A stretch of 64,000 bases of DNA from UBA11612 sp963662375 (lineage in GTDB: Bacteria; Pseudomonadota; Alphaproteobacteria; Rhodospirillales; Rhodospirillaceae), in assembly GCA_963662375.2 (NCBI GenBank), contig CAXXRP010000010.1:1-64000 (forward strand). Reading direction: 5' to 3'. Shown piece by piece: positions 1 through 8,330 of this stretch. Under the pieces are notes generated by a model that was given only the letters and a program-made list of their open reading frames with translations, was not told the DNA's origin and searched no databases. The position numbers and the translations under genes were made by a program. Position 1 is the stretch's first letter, and the number at the start of each line of letters is the position of its first letter.

Positions 1-752
1 AGTTCTGCGATAATAGACAGTCCATAGCCTTTGTGCCCTGTGGCCAGGCCACCCAATGGTAGAATTGCTCCTTCTCCAGCCATGAAGGCCTGCGCATCGG
101 TGACTGGCTCGCCGGAAGCCGTGGTCGTCCATGCGTCGTCGAGGCGCGCTCCAATTCGGTAGTGATCGCGGATGACTGAAGCAGAGACCTGACTGGTTGC
201 AAAATCCACAATAATGTTGAACGGAATCGCACCAAATGTGGGTACGCCAAAAGAGATGGGGTTGGTCGATAGCTTTCGCTCATGGCCGCCGAATGGAGCG
301 ACGTTTTTGGCACCCCCACTGGTGTCTGCAAATGCAAAGAATACCAATCCACTCGAGCTCGCTTGCTCCGCCCATTCCCCCAATCGACCCAAGTGAGCAC
401 CCTCACGAATAGCTACGACCGCGGCGCCGTCTTTTTTCGGCATCTTGACGCCGGCGTCAGTGGCCATCGCTCCTGTTAGCTGACCATAGGCCAAGCGTCC
501 GTCTACCCTTATGACATTACCAGAAGTATGTTGGATGGTTGGCTTCGCTGTTGGGTCGATCGCATTGTCAGCAACCATTTCCGCGTAAAGTGGCAACAGG
601 CCAACGCCGTGAGTGCTGTGTCCGCGCATATCAGATCGCATGAGTGATGTAGCGATATTTGTGGCATTTACGGGAGGCGTACCGAGCGCTCGTAGTAACC
701 CTTGCACGAAATTCAGAAATGAAAGAGGGCGAAAGCGCACAAGATAGGCCAT
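1..752 (-). CDS. Ldh-family malate/L-lactate-type dehydrogenase, N-terminal part
   Basis: About 250 codons are open on the minus strand from an ATG at 752 to the window edge, so the C-terminal third lies outside (family members are about 340-350 residues). RGHSTHGV at residues 43-50 and the later STNPIS and DFATS stretches are typical of the NAD(P)-dependent Ldh_2 family (malate, L-lactate, ureidoglycolate or sulfolactate dehydrogenases). The substrate cannot be told. It is a cytosolic enzyme by family, with no signal peptide. The upstream 753-1008 region is AT-rich and presumably holds divergent promoters for this gene and the VOC gene. Confidence 0.85.
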   Translation of the reverse strand, partial: MAYLVRFRPLSFLNFVQGLLRALGTPPVNATNIATSLMRSDMRGHSTHGVGLLPLYAEMVADNAIDPTAKPTIQHTSGNVIRVDGRLAYGQLTGAMATDAGVKMPKKDGAAVVAIREGAHLGRLGEWAEQASSSGLVFFAFADTSGGAKNVAPFGGHERKLSTNPISFGVPTFGAIPFNIIVDFATSQVSASVIRDHYRIGARLDDAWTTTASGEPVTDAQAFMAGEGAILPLGGLATGHKGYGLSIIAE

Positions 753-1008
753 AATTTTTTGCGTTTCAGACCGCTGGCGAAAAATGCGAGCGCAATTTAT
801 AATTTACCACTTCAATTAGTCACTGTTAATACCCTATCGGGTCTTTGACAAATGAGACAGGTGTCCAGAGCTCATAGTGGTTTTAGGTAGAACGTTATTG
901 ATGGTGTAATTCAATGCGCTTAGCCAGTACACTTGAATCCAATCATCTAAAGAAAACCAAATGCTATTTCAGATCAAAGATCAAACGAATGATACAAGGG
1001 AGGGAAAT

Positions 1009-1527
1009 ATGCGCGTTCGGAAAACTCAGCTTGCAGCGATATTGGTGGTGACAACATTGGCGTTGTGCGCAGTTGGTTTTCAGGCAGCAGCACAAAGCCA
1101 AACCAATACACCGCGGCCACCGTTCGAATATATGCAGATTAAGATAAATGTAGGAGATTTGGAGAAATCAATGGAGTTCTACTCCACTTTCTTTGGCTAC
1201 AAGGAGGTGATGCGCACTCCCGTTTCTCCGTCCGGCATGATTAATGTTGTTACCACAAAGAATGGGAAAGACTTTCAGGACGGGCTGATATTTGTCCACC
1301 AGCAAGGAAAGAGCGCGCCGAAGGATCCAGGCGCCCTAAATACGATATTGTTTTCTGTTCGCGACATCTCCGGACTGATTAAGCGTCTTGAGGCCGCGGG
1401 ACACAAGATCGTCAGTCCACCCACTGAGACGAAAAATTACGCGTCTTCCGTGACATCAAGCGCTGTGATCGCTTATACGCTCGATCCCGACGGGTATTCT
1501 GTTGAAATGGTCGAATGGAAACCTTGA
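1009..1527 (+). CDS. exported VOC (glyoxalase/bleomycin-resistance fold) protein
   Basis: A 172-residue protein. The ATG at 1009 is preferred over an in-frame ATG at 961 because AGGGAGGG lies just before it and because it starts a clean signal peptide (MRVRKTQ, hydrophobic core, AAAQS). The mature part has one VOC-type module: a beta strand IKINV followed by a helix containing SMEFYSTFFGY, and a C-terminal DPDGYSVEMVEW. Most VOC proteins are cytosolic, so a secreted one is less common. The usual first-strand metal His is not evident, so catalysis is uncertain. An IS6 end follows 80 bp downstream. Confidence 0.8.
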   Translation: MRVRKTQLAAILVVTTLALCAVGFQAAAQSQTNTPRPPFEYMQIKINVGDLEKSMEFYSTFFGYKEVMRTPVSPSGMINVVTTKNGKDFQDGLIFVHQQGKSAPKDPGALNTILFSVRDISGLIKRLEAAGHKIVSPPTETKNYASSVTSSAVIAYTLDPDGYSVEMVEWKP

Positions 1528-1608
1528 CCGGGACGCCAAACAGAGTGATTCCAGTCCGGCTAGGCTACCCCCGGGTTGGACTCTACAATCCGAAAGAACA
1601 CCATGCGG

Positions 1609-1722
1609 GGCATTGTCAGAGGAAACTAGCTTGAGTCGGTGAAGAGCGTCTCGTAGCGCCCTCGGATGAGCAATCCCTTCCGCTATTTCAAGACCTCGCC
1701 TGAGATCATCCGCCTTGCCGTA
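1609..1722 (+). mobile_element. IS6-family left-end remnant with transposase start
   Basis: It begins with the terminal repeat GGCATTGTCAGAGGAAA. The transposase ATG follows at 1666 and encodes 20 recognisable residues (MSNPFRYFKTSPEI...) before homology stops near 1720. It matches the complete copies at 6276 and 16650. A right end of the same orientation sits at 2723. Confidence 0.85.
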
Positions 1723-1739
1723 ACGTGGCACTGACATTG

Positions 1740-1949
1740 CTATGCATCCTTGAGCAGCGACGGCGCATTGATCTTCGCGGCCTTCTCTCTGTCAGGCGCT
1801 ACATATTGTACGACCAAGAGCATCACCCCTTCAGGCGGTCCCTTTTCTCCAAACTTGAGCCTGATAGCTTCTTCCTCCTTCTGACCGACTTGGACATAAA
1901 CGACTTCATATCCCCTCACGTCCGCAGGTGTAGCCGCATCCTTTAGTTT
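1740..1949 (-). pseudogene. C-terminal fragment of an unrecognised protein
   Basis: Sixty-nine codons are open on the minus strand, beginning right after an in-frame TAA and ending LLKDA-stop. The translation (for example GYEVVYVQVGQKEEEAIRL and MLLVVQYVAPDREKAAK) has ordinary protein composition but no start codon with a ribosome binding site. It lies next to an IS6 end, so it is probably the 3' end of a gene cut by the element. The family was not recognised. Confidence 0.45.
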
Positions 1950-2119
1950 TTAATCGGACCTCAATATCGGCATGTTTGACTCAGTTGGAAATTTCCGGCA
2001 TTCGGACCGGCCAGAGCCGAACTCATGGGCGCCGCGAATGAGTTACCAGTGGTGCCCACTTTCGGCACCTAGGGGACGCCGAGTTGTAAATGCAATGTCA
2101 AAGGAGCCCGGACACTTTG

Positions 2120-2632
2120 ATGTCGTTCCGCCCGCTCTCTAGGTCTGATTTTCCAGTACTTCAACGATGGCTTGCCGAACCATATGTGGATGCTTGGTGG
2201 CACGAGCCACTCGACCCTATCGGTCTTGAGGACAAATATGGTCCGCGCATCGATAAGACCGAGCCTACAAATGTTTTCATTATCGAGCATAAAAATCAGC
2301 CCACAGAACGGATTCAATGGTACCGATGGTCTGATTATTCTGAGCATGCTGTACAGCTCGAAGCGGAATCAAATAGCGCTGGCATTGACATAACTATTGG
2401 CGAACCGGAGATGATTGGATTAGGTCTAGGTCCGATGGCGATTGAAGAGTTTCTCAAACGCATTGTCTTTTCCAACTAAGACATCAAGGCTGTAATTGTG
2501 GATATCGAAGAGCGCAATTCCAGGTCATTACGCGCTTTTGCGAAAGTGGGATTCTCTCCAATGCAACCCGTTCAGCTACATGGAGAAGAAGTTGCGCGAA
2601 GGGTGATGCCGCTAAACCGCCAAGAGTTCTAA
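2120..2632 (+). pseudogene. AAC(6')-like GNAT acetyltransferase, nonsense-interrupted
   Basis: The frame from ATG 2120 (MSFRPLSRSDFPVLQRWL) reads as an aminoglycoside 6'-N-acetyltransferase-like GNAT protein. PYVDAWW in the N-terminus and GLGLGPMAIEEFL correspond to the acetyl-CoA region. A TAA at 2477-2479 interrupts it after 119 codons. The same frame continues with DIEERNSRSLRAFAKVGF, the typical GNAT C-terminus, to TAA 2632. One substitution therefore splits an otherwise intact 170-residue frame. An annotation stopping at 2479 would miss the catalytic C-terminal strand. It lies between two IS6 ends. Confidence 0.75.
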
Positions 2633-2669
2633 TTTCCGCACCAGTCGGCACGCCACCCGTGGATCAATA

Positions 2670-2723
2670 AGTGCCGTTACACCATAGTCTCTGCAGACCA
2701 GTTAATTTTCCTCTGACAATGCC
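2670..2723 (+). mobile_element. IS6-family right-end remnant
   Basis: It ends in TTTTCCTCTGACAATGCC, the inverted terminal repeat. The preceding ACCATAGTCTCTGCAGACC corresponds to the region just inside the right end of the complete copy at 6276. It overlaps the last codons of the MFS gene that follows. Confidence 0.8.
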
Positions 2724-4057
2724 GCACGGAACGGTGCCATACCACGACCCATTACAAGAGCTGTCCCAAGACCGGCCGCACTGCACACCATGGCTAATGA
2801 CACGCCAACCTTACCTGGATCTTGAAATACATAATCAGTTACTAAGGCGATTATCGTTGGGGCGAATCCAAGGCCAACAACCGAGGTAGTGAACACATAC
2901 ACAGATGCAGCGAGGCCGCGCATCCTATTTGGCGTTATCATCAGCAACGCCGTAGACGCCATAGCAAGCGGCAACGCAACCAGAAACGTGACCACAACCA
3001 GAACAATCAATGCAACTTCATAACTAGGAGCGAGCGGTAGTATCCCACAGGCTAGAATCAACGCAATTCCTGATAATACTGGAACCCTGAACGGCGCATC
3101 TGTGTATCCGCGGTTGGCAAGCCATCGATTGAGAACGGGCCCTGATAGCACACCTATCATACCGGCGACGAGCACCAAGGCACCATATTGAAGCCCAATC
3201 GTATCTAGACCGACGTCAAAGCGGCGGAATAGAAAGCTCGGCACCCATGCGGGCATTGCGTAGAGGATTATTACGTGAAGCGACATCCCGCCAAAGAAAC
3301 AGCCGTAGAGGATACGATTGGTCCAAAAGAAACTCAGCACGTCACGCAACGTAAACCTCTCCACGTGGTCCAGTTTCGCGTCAGCATGACGACGTGGTTC
3401 GGCAATTGTGAAAAGAAGAAAGGCCAGCAAAATACCAGGGGTGCCCACTGCAATGAAAACCAATTGCCAATCGTCGAGGGTCCCTATAAGCGGGAGATCA
3501 GCCGTTACGCCCACATTGGCCGCTTGTAGGACTAGTCCGCCAAAAATCAAAGCTAGTCCACCACCAATATAGGGACTCATGAGGTAGATGCTCATGGCCC
3601 GGGGCAATGTTTCTTTTCGAAAATAGTCGGGCAACAAAGAGAACACAGCAGGGAACAGACAAGCCTCGGCTGCACCAACACCCATACGTGCTCCAAAAAG
3701 CTCCCCGTAATTGCGCGACAGACCGCTCACAACGGTGAATGTGCTCCAAAGAACTGCGCCGAATACAATAATGTTTCGGCGGTTTCCGATGTCCACCCAA
3801 CGACCGAAGAACGGGCCCATTAGCACGTACGCCGAAGTAAACGCGAGACCTTGAATAAGGCTGACCTGAGAGTCGGTGAGCTGAAAATCAGATTTAATCG
3901 GTTCCACAAGCAAATTCAGGACTTGGCGATCAATAAAACTCAACGAAAAAGTTGCTGTGAGAAGAATTGTGACAAACCAAGCGTACCGACTATCGCGAGT
4001 AATGGCGGCGCCAGGTGCAATCTCAATAGGCTTTTCAGTGGTCGTTGTGTCAGTCAT
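2702..4057 (-). CDS. spinster-like MFS transporter with IS-derived C-terminus
   Basis: A 451-residue inner-membrane carrier with about 12 predicted membrane segments. The N-terminus SFIDRQVLNLLVEPIKSDF and the loop GRWVDIGNRRNIIVFGA are typical of spinster-like MFS proteins common in alphaproteobacteria; the substrate is unknown. The last residues ALSEEN and the stop codon are encoded by the IS6 terminal repeat at 2702-2723, so the natural C-terminus has been replaced. The N-terminal start at 4057 has no strong Shine-Dalgarno sequence. IS6 right ends lie on both sides (2723 and 4225). Confidence 0.85.
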   Translation of the reverse strand: MTDTTTTEKPIEIAPGAAITRDSRYAWFVTILLTATFSLSFIDRQVLNLLVEPIKSDFQLTDSQVSLIQGLAFTSAYVLMGPFFGRWVDIGNRRNIIVFGAVLWSTFTVVSGLSRNYGELFGARMGVGAAEACLFPAVFSLLPDYFRKETLPRAMSIYLMSPYIGGGLALIFGGLVLQAANVGVTADLPLIGTLDDWQLVFIAVGTPGILLAFLLFTIAEPRRHADAKLDHVERFTLRDVLSFFWTNRILYGCFFGGMSLHVIILYAMPAWVPSFLFRRFDVGLDTIGLQYGALVLVAGMIGVLSGPVLNRWLANRGYTDAPFRVPVLSGIALILACGILPLAPSYEVALIVLVVVTFLVALPLAMASTALLMITPNRMRGLAASVYVFTTSVVGLGFAPTIIALVTDYVFQDPGKVGVSLAMVCSAAGLGTALVMGRGMAPFRAALSEEN

Positions 4058-4154
4058 GGCATTTGTCTGTCATTGCTAAAGTGTCAGTTGTTGTGTTTTG
4101 GAATCGATGTTAGTTCGAAAAATGCTCTAAGCCAGTTCGCATCAACCATGCTTA

Positions 4155-4225
4155 GAGCAACTTGCAGCCTGAGGGCCCCTACTTCATGGCCTTTACGGGC
4201 CAGTTGGGTTTCCTATGACAATGCC
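4155..4225 (+). mobile_element. IS6-family right-end remnant
   Basis: CAACTTGCAGCCTGAG...GGGTTTCCTATGACAATGCC aligns with the right end of the internally deleted copy at 9807-10153. The repeat has one substitution (CTATGAC for CTCTGAC). It is immediately upstream of the MFS gene and downstream of the TonB receptor gene. Confidence 0.75.
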
Positions 4226-4277
4226 GTCAGAGCGCCTAATGGCTAGACTAACTATAGCTTTTCTTCGCGCAGGTGAA

Positions 4278-6227
4278 CTAAAAATCCACGGCCAGTTGCA
4301 GAGTGAACCGCCGTTGGGGTGTAGGATTGACTCTAAATTGATTGCTGTTGTGAAATCTCCATTTATACGTATTGAACACATTGGTGACCTGAAATCGCAG
4401 CGATGAAGGCAAATCGGAGATCGTGAAACGGTACCGCGCGCCCAGATCAAAAAGTGTGATGGCCGGGCTCTTGAACGTGTTTTGTACGTTGGCAATGTAT
4501 GAAGCGTCGTGAGCCATTCTCGCGTCAAAGGAAAATCCGCGCCAGCTGTCGGGCCCGTATTGAACGTTGACAGTCGCCTTCAGGGGAACACTGTCTGTCG
4601 GAATTTTTCCGATTGTACCCTGATCCACGAGTTCGCCCGAAAGTCGGGCTTTGAGCAATACGAGACCGGTTACAACCGTTAGTCCGTCAATCAGCTCGCC
4701 TGTCAAGGACACCTCGGCACCTCGATGGCGAGTTGACCCCAGCCGCTTATAGAAGAATGCTGAGTTGAGCGCGAAGTACGGTTTTTTGACCTCAAACAGC
4801 CCCGCGATCAATTTTAACGAGGGACTAAAAGTATATCGGAACCCAGCGTCGACTTGCTGCGTGATGTTGGCGCCAACTCCTTCTCCTACATTTTCTGCGC
4901 TCGGCGGCGCGGTCCGCGAACCCTCAAAACCTCGCGTATAACTCCCATAGAGAGCAAGGCGATCGGATATGTAGGCGGTCAGTGTGGCGTTGTACAACCA
5001 CGAATTCTGGACGCTTTTGACATCCGGATTTTCGGACGTTCTCTTGTAAAAAACGCGCTGAAGGCCAGCGCTGAACTCGCCGACGTCCCGCCACTGGCCC
5101 TCATAGCTTACCCCGAGGCTTCCCTGGCGGATTTTCTCGATGCCGCCCTCAATTGGTGTCAATTCCGGCTTCAGCAGCGGTGTCGGAATTCCAAGGGTTG
5201 CAGGGCTGATATCGACGACCACCAAGCGGACCACGTTACGCGCGGAGATCCGGCCGCGGGTATTGACATGAAAGGTGTGGCGCCGAGGCCCTTCGATGAC
5301 CGGTCTGGATAGGCGGAACTCTCCAGAATTCGTCTTTTCCGGAAACGGTGGCGCGAAAAAGACAAGTGTTCTACGGATCGCCGAGCCATCGGGCCGCGTA
5401 TTAGTATATTGATGCTGCGCGCCCTCAGCGAAGTCGCCTAAAGCCCTAAATGCGCCCAGGCGCAACTGCCAGTTTGACCAATCGGCCCTGGCGATCACCC
5501 CAAAACTACTATCGGTACGGTTGAAATCTGCCCAATCCTCGCCGAAATACGTGCCCCGCTTGTATTTTGGAGGAGGAAATGGACCGGCCATGAAGATAAA
5601 AGGGGATAGTTCACTGTCGTAAATCTGGGTGCGGCCCCAGAACGGAATGATCTCCACGCTTTCACCGATGCGCCAACGTCCGATGAGCGCGCCCGACCAT
5701 GAATAGGAACTCGTGCCCTGGTTCGAAATCGAACGTCCCCCGCTCAAACCAATTCCCAGGCTAAGGCGGTCATCAATAATGGGGATTTGCGCATCAAGTT
5801 CGCCGGTCGTGCTCTCGTAAGGACCGAGTCTGGCAACGGCACTGAGAACATAGTCGTTGCCGGGCACGCGCAAGCTGTGATCCGCGATCCCTGTCGGCGA
5901 TGGAAACGGGGAGGACTGGGCGCTGATACCCACACGCAGGACCGTCCGGCCGACAAGGCGGCGGGATAGTGCTCCGAAGATGGAGGGGCCCTGGTAGAAC
6001 AGGCCTTCAATGCGAATATTGCCGGCCTGCCTGGGACTGAATCCGCGCGCTTGGTTCGCGCTATAAAGGCCGATGCTCTCCTCGCCAACCGTAGTTCCAA
6101 ACGCATCCTGCGCCGAAGTCAGGACGTTTTCGTCGGCGCGTTGAGCCCCGGCGGGTGGGAGATATGCCAGTAGCAGTACGGGAAAAATGAATCGTAGACG
6201 GCCTGTGGTTTGGTGGCATCTTCCCAT
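4278..6227 (-). CDS. TonB-dependent receptor-like outer-membrane protein
   Basis: A 649-residue protein with an N-terminal signal peptide (hydrophobic FIFPVLLLAYLPPAGA). A region GFSPRQAGNIRIEGLFYQG looks like part of a plug domain, and a long barrel of alternating strands ends in TLQLAVDF with the C-terminal Phe expected for outer-membrane assembly. AGAGGAAG precedes the ATG. The plug appears short and no clear TonB box is visible, so it may be a divergent receptor. The ligand is unknown. IS6 sequences lie on both sides, which suggests that it belongs to transferred material. Confidence 0.8.
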   Translation of the reverse strand: MGRCHQTTGRLRFIFPVLLLAYLPPAGAQRADENVLTSAQDAFGTTVGEESIGLYSANQARGFSPRQAGNIRIEGLFYQGPSIFGALSRRLVGRTVLRVGISAQSSPFPSPTGIADHSLRVPGNDYVLSAVARLGPYESTTGELDAQIPIIDDRLSLGIGLSGGRSISNQGTSSYSWSGALIGRWRIGESVEIIPFWGRTQIYDSELSPFIFMAGPFPPPKYKRGTYFGEDWADFNRTDSSFGVIARADWSNWQLRLGAFRALGDFAEGAQHQYTNTRPDGSAIRRTLVFFAPPFPEKTNSGEFRLSRPVIEGPRRHTFHVNTRGRISARNVVRLVVVDISPATLGIPTPLLKPELTPIEGGIEKIRQGSLGVSYEGQWRDVGEFSAGLQRVFYKRTSENPDVKSVQNSWLYNATLTAYISDRLALYGSYTRGFEGSRTAPPSAENVGEGVGANITQQVDAGFRYTFSPSLKLIAGLFEVKKPYFALNSAFFYKRLGSTRHRGAEVSLTGELIDGLTVVTGLVLLKARLSGELVDQGTIGKIPTDSVPLKATVNVQYGPDSWRGFSFDARMAHDASYIANVQNTFKSPAITLFDLGARYRFTISDLPSSLRFQVTNVFNTYKWRFHNSNQFRVNPTPQRRFTLQLAVDF

Positions 6228-6275
6228 GCAACTTCCTCTTTTTTGCCAGCGTGTCGTGAACCGACCTCTGCGTTG

Positions 6276-7084
6276 GGCATTGTCAGAGGAAATCTAACTG
6301 GTCTGCAAAGACCATGATGTAGATATCCTCAAGACGCAAGTTGTCGCCACTCAGCCAACGCATCTGAACGATAGAGCTTGAAAACTTAGCGGCTGTTGAG
6401 ATCACGTTCCTGGTTGAAGTGGTTATGGACTGAAGCGTGGGTCGAAGCGAATTTCTGAAGCGATTTAAAACTTCTGAATCTCGCCATCGCTCGCTCTCGT
6501 CGTCGGAACGGCTGATGTGAGTTTTCGGCTCGATTGTTGAGCCACCTCCCCGTCTCCTGACGGACTTCGTTGCCGATCTCTCTCATCGCTGCGCGGTATG
6601 AGCGGAGCCGGTCCGTTACTATGATTTTTGGGCCGCCATATCGCTTCATCGCCTTCCTTAAAAATATAAGCGCTGCCTTGCGATTTCGTCTCTTTGTGAC
6701 GAATGCCTCAAGCACCTCGCCTTCGTGATCGACGGCCCGCCAGAGGTAGTGCACTTCGCCATTGATCCGCACGAACACCTCATCCAGATGCCAACGCCAT
6801 CGCGGCCCACCCCGCATCTGTGTAGAGCGCTTCTTCTGGATTTCAGCCGCGAACGTAGGGCCAAACCGATTCCACCAAGCCCGCACTGTCTCGTGGCAAA
6901 TATCGATCCCTCGTTCATGGAGCAAGTCTTCGACCTGTCTTAGCGAGAGCGGAAATCGCACATACATCATCACCGCAAGGCGGATGATCTCCGGCGAAGT
7001 CTTGAAATATCGGAAGGGCTCTTTCATCCGAGGACGCTATGAGACGTTCTTCACCAACTCAAGCCCGTTTCCTCTGACAATGCC
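6276..7084 (-). mobile_element. complete-length IS6-family element (copy A)
   Basis: Inverted ends GGCATTGTCAGAGGAAA (6276) and TTTCCTCTGACAATGCC (7084) bound 809 bp, close to IS26 length. One transposase gene fills it, reading right to left. The 8-bp flanks (CTGCGTTG and CAATGGCG) do not match, so no target duplication is left; rearrangement after insertion is likely. Confidence 0.9.
6386..7027 (-). CDS. IS6-family DDE transposase, C-terminally truncated
   Basis: 213 residues: N-terminal helix-turn-helix-like SLRQVEDLLHERGIDI, DDE core with WHLDEVF (first Asp), IIVTDRLRSY (second Asp) and NNRAENSHQPFRRRER (Glu). Compared with the other copies the frame should continue about 19 codons past LNSR. 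Here CAA has become TAA, removing the tail (QVFK... in the sibling). The catalytic triad is intact, so activity is possible but uncertain. Confidence 0.85.
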   Translation of the reverse strand: MKEPFRYFKTSPEIIRLAVMMYVRFPLSLRQVEDLLHERGIDICHETVRAWWNRFGPTFAAEIQKKRSTQMRGGPRWRWHLDEVFVRINGEVHYLWRAVDHEGEVLEAFVTKRRNRKAALIFLRKAMKRYGGPKIIVTDRLRSYRAAMREIGNEVRQETGRWLNNRAENSHQPFRRRERAMARFRSFKSLQKFASTHASVHNHFNQERDLNSR

Positions 7085-7090
7085 CAATGG

Positions 7091-7285
7091 CGACATCAAG
7101 TTTCGCCAAGCCTACTTGCGGTTGCGCATTGATCGTATCGACGCTAATGGTAGCCAACTGCGAATAACCGGGTCGGAAGATGTCTTAGCGGCAATGGCGC
7201 TAAACAGCGGAAAACCCGACCGGGACAGCGTAACGCTTCTGTTACGGGTGGCGTCCCGAAGGGAATTCGAACCAAGGGAAGTGCA
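7091..7285 (+). pseudogene. C-terminal fragment of a large serine recombinase
   Basis: The plus-strand frame FRQAYLRLRIDRIDANGSQ...LRITGSEDVLAAMAL resembles the C-terminal segment of phage/ICE-type serine recombinases (usual pattern RRAYLRLLVDRIEV...I.GSK..L). No catalytic domain is present: the IS6 copy A right next to it has removed it or brought in this scrap. After about residue 65 the frame runs into sequence belonging to the minus-strand gene. Confidence 0.5.
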
Positions 7286-7304
7286 GCTACTAGTGTACCT
7301 CACA

Positions 7305-7490
7305 CTAAGCTTCCATTTCGTCCATCGTGGCTACAGCATTAGCTACCCTCAACCAAACCGCAGCACCTTCCTCGTCTCCACTGGCTACCATTTCCCGATG
7401 CTTGACGGCACACTCGATCCAAGCTCCGGCACCGTGCTAGTCGATCATGAGCTTGGCAGTTCGGTAAATGTCTTTATCAGTAACAGACAA
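7305..7490 (-). pseudogene. small 61-codon protein gene with in-frame TAG
   Basis: A TTG start at 7490 lies 3 bp after the stop of the upstream oxidoreductase and has AGCAGG as ribosome binding site, which suggests translational coupling. The translation LSVTDKDIYRTAKLMID-stop-HGAGAWIECAVKHREM...GDEEGAAVWLRVANAV resembles a widespread small alphaproteobacterial protein type in which DQHG is usual, so TAG at 7437-7439 probably replaced CAG. The reading frame is otherwise intact to TAG 7305. Its function is unknown. Confidence 0.5.
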
Positions 7491-7493
7491 TGG

Positions 7494-8228
7494 TTACCTG
7501 CTAGAATTGATGATGTCTGGCATCGGTCGTAAGTAAAATTCAAATCCCTTGCCGGGATTATATTGGCGGTAACTAACATACAGGCCAAGCATTCCCTCGA
7601 TGAATACGCTGACAGATAATGGACTCATATCCATTGGCTCAAGGCCCGCGTCCCTAACAAGGTTCGCAACTCGTGCCTTCGCCTCACGGTCATCACCCGC
7701 GAGCGGAATTGTCACCGGCCCGCCCGCTAACTTTGGGTCAACCATGATTTCTGAGCCTAATGTATTGAATGCCTTCACCACTTTAGCGCCGGGCATCATT
7801 GCCTGCACCTGCTGCGCAATAGACGGACCGTCGAGTGGCCCCGGATAGCCGCCAACAGGCTTGAAATAATTTATGGGGTCGATGATTACTTTGCCGCCAA
7901 GGTCACCGAGGCTCTCAACAGTATCCTTGAACGCCGACCACGGCACCGCAAGCAGTACGATATTTGCCTGCTGGACTGCTTTGCCCGGCGTAGTGGCTAT
8001 AGCTCCCGCACCCGTTTCGCTAACGAGCTTCGCCACACGACCAGCGTCCGGTGTGCGGGAGCCATATACGATACGATGGCCGGAACCTGCCCAACGCTTT
8101 TCCAAAGTGCCGCCGACTTCGCCGGTGCCGATGACAGCGATAGGTTCCTTAATGTCGGACGCTGCAAACAAAAGGGCGGTCAAGGCGACTAACAAGCAGA
8201 TGCTAGAAACCACGGCTTTAACTCTCAT
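7494..8228 (-). CDS. exported NADP-dependent F420-reductase-like dinucleotide-binding protein
   Basis: 244 residues from ATG 8228, chosen because GGGAGGAT precedes it; an in-frame ATG at 8273 is the relic start codon of an IS6 transposase. Residues 1-23 form a hydrophobic export signal. Then comes a Rossmann motif IAVIGTGEVGGTLEKRWAG and the F420-reductase-like core (VKAFNTLGSEIMVDP). Family members are usually cytosolic oxidoreductases that bind NADP(H); the periplasmic form and its partner are unknown. It is the first gene of a two-gene operon with the small broken gene at 7490. Confidence 0.8.
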   Translation of the reverse strand: MRVKAVVSSICLLVALTALLFAASDIKEPIAVIGTGEVGGTLEKRWAGSGHRIVYGSRTPDAGRVAKLVSETGAGAIATTPGKAVQQANIVLLAVPWSAFKDTVESLGDLGGKVIIDPINYFKPVGGYPGPLDGPSIAQQVQAMMPGAKVVKAFNTLGSEIMVDPKLAGGPVTIPLAGDDREAKARVANLVRDAGLEPMDMSPLSVSVFIEGMLGLYVSYRQYNPGKGFEFYLRPMPDIINSSR

Positions 8229-8270
8229 GAATATCCTCCCGCTGTCGAAAAATCTCAAACCAATGGCCAC

Positions 8271-8330
8271 CATCCGAGGGCGCTATGAGACGCGATTTGC
8301 CGGCTCAAGTCGTTTTCCTCTGACAATGCC
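8271..8330 (-). mobile_element. IS6-family left-end remnant
   Basis: Read on the minus strand: terminal repeat GGCATTGTCAGAGGAAA, then sequence matching the leader of the transposase and its ATG at 8273, after which homology ends. It abuts the stop codon of the MFS gene on its right. Confidence 0.85.

Noticed and set aside
6762..7532. 256-codon plus-strand frame crossing the IS6 end
   Set aside because: The first 100 codons are antisense to the transposase and the last 80 antisense to the small minus-strand gene. Only the middle recombinase-like part has support.
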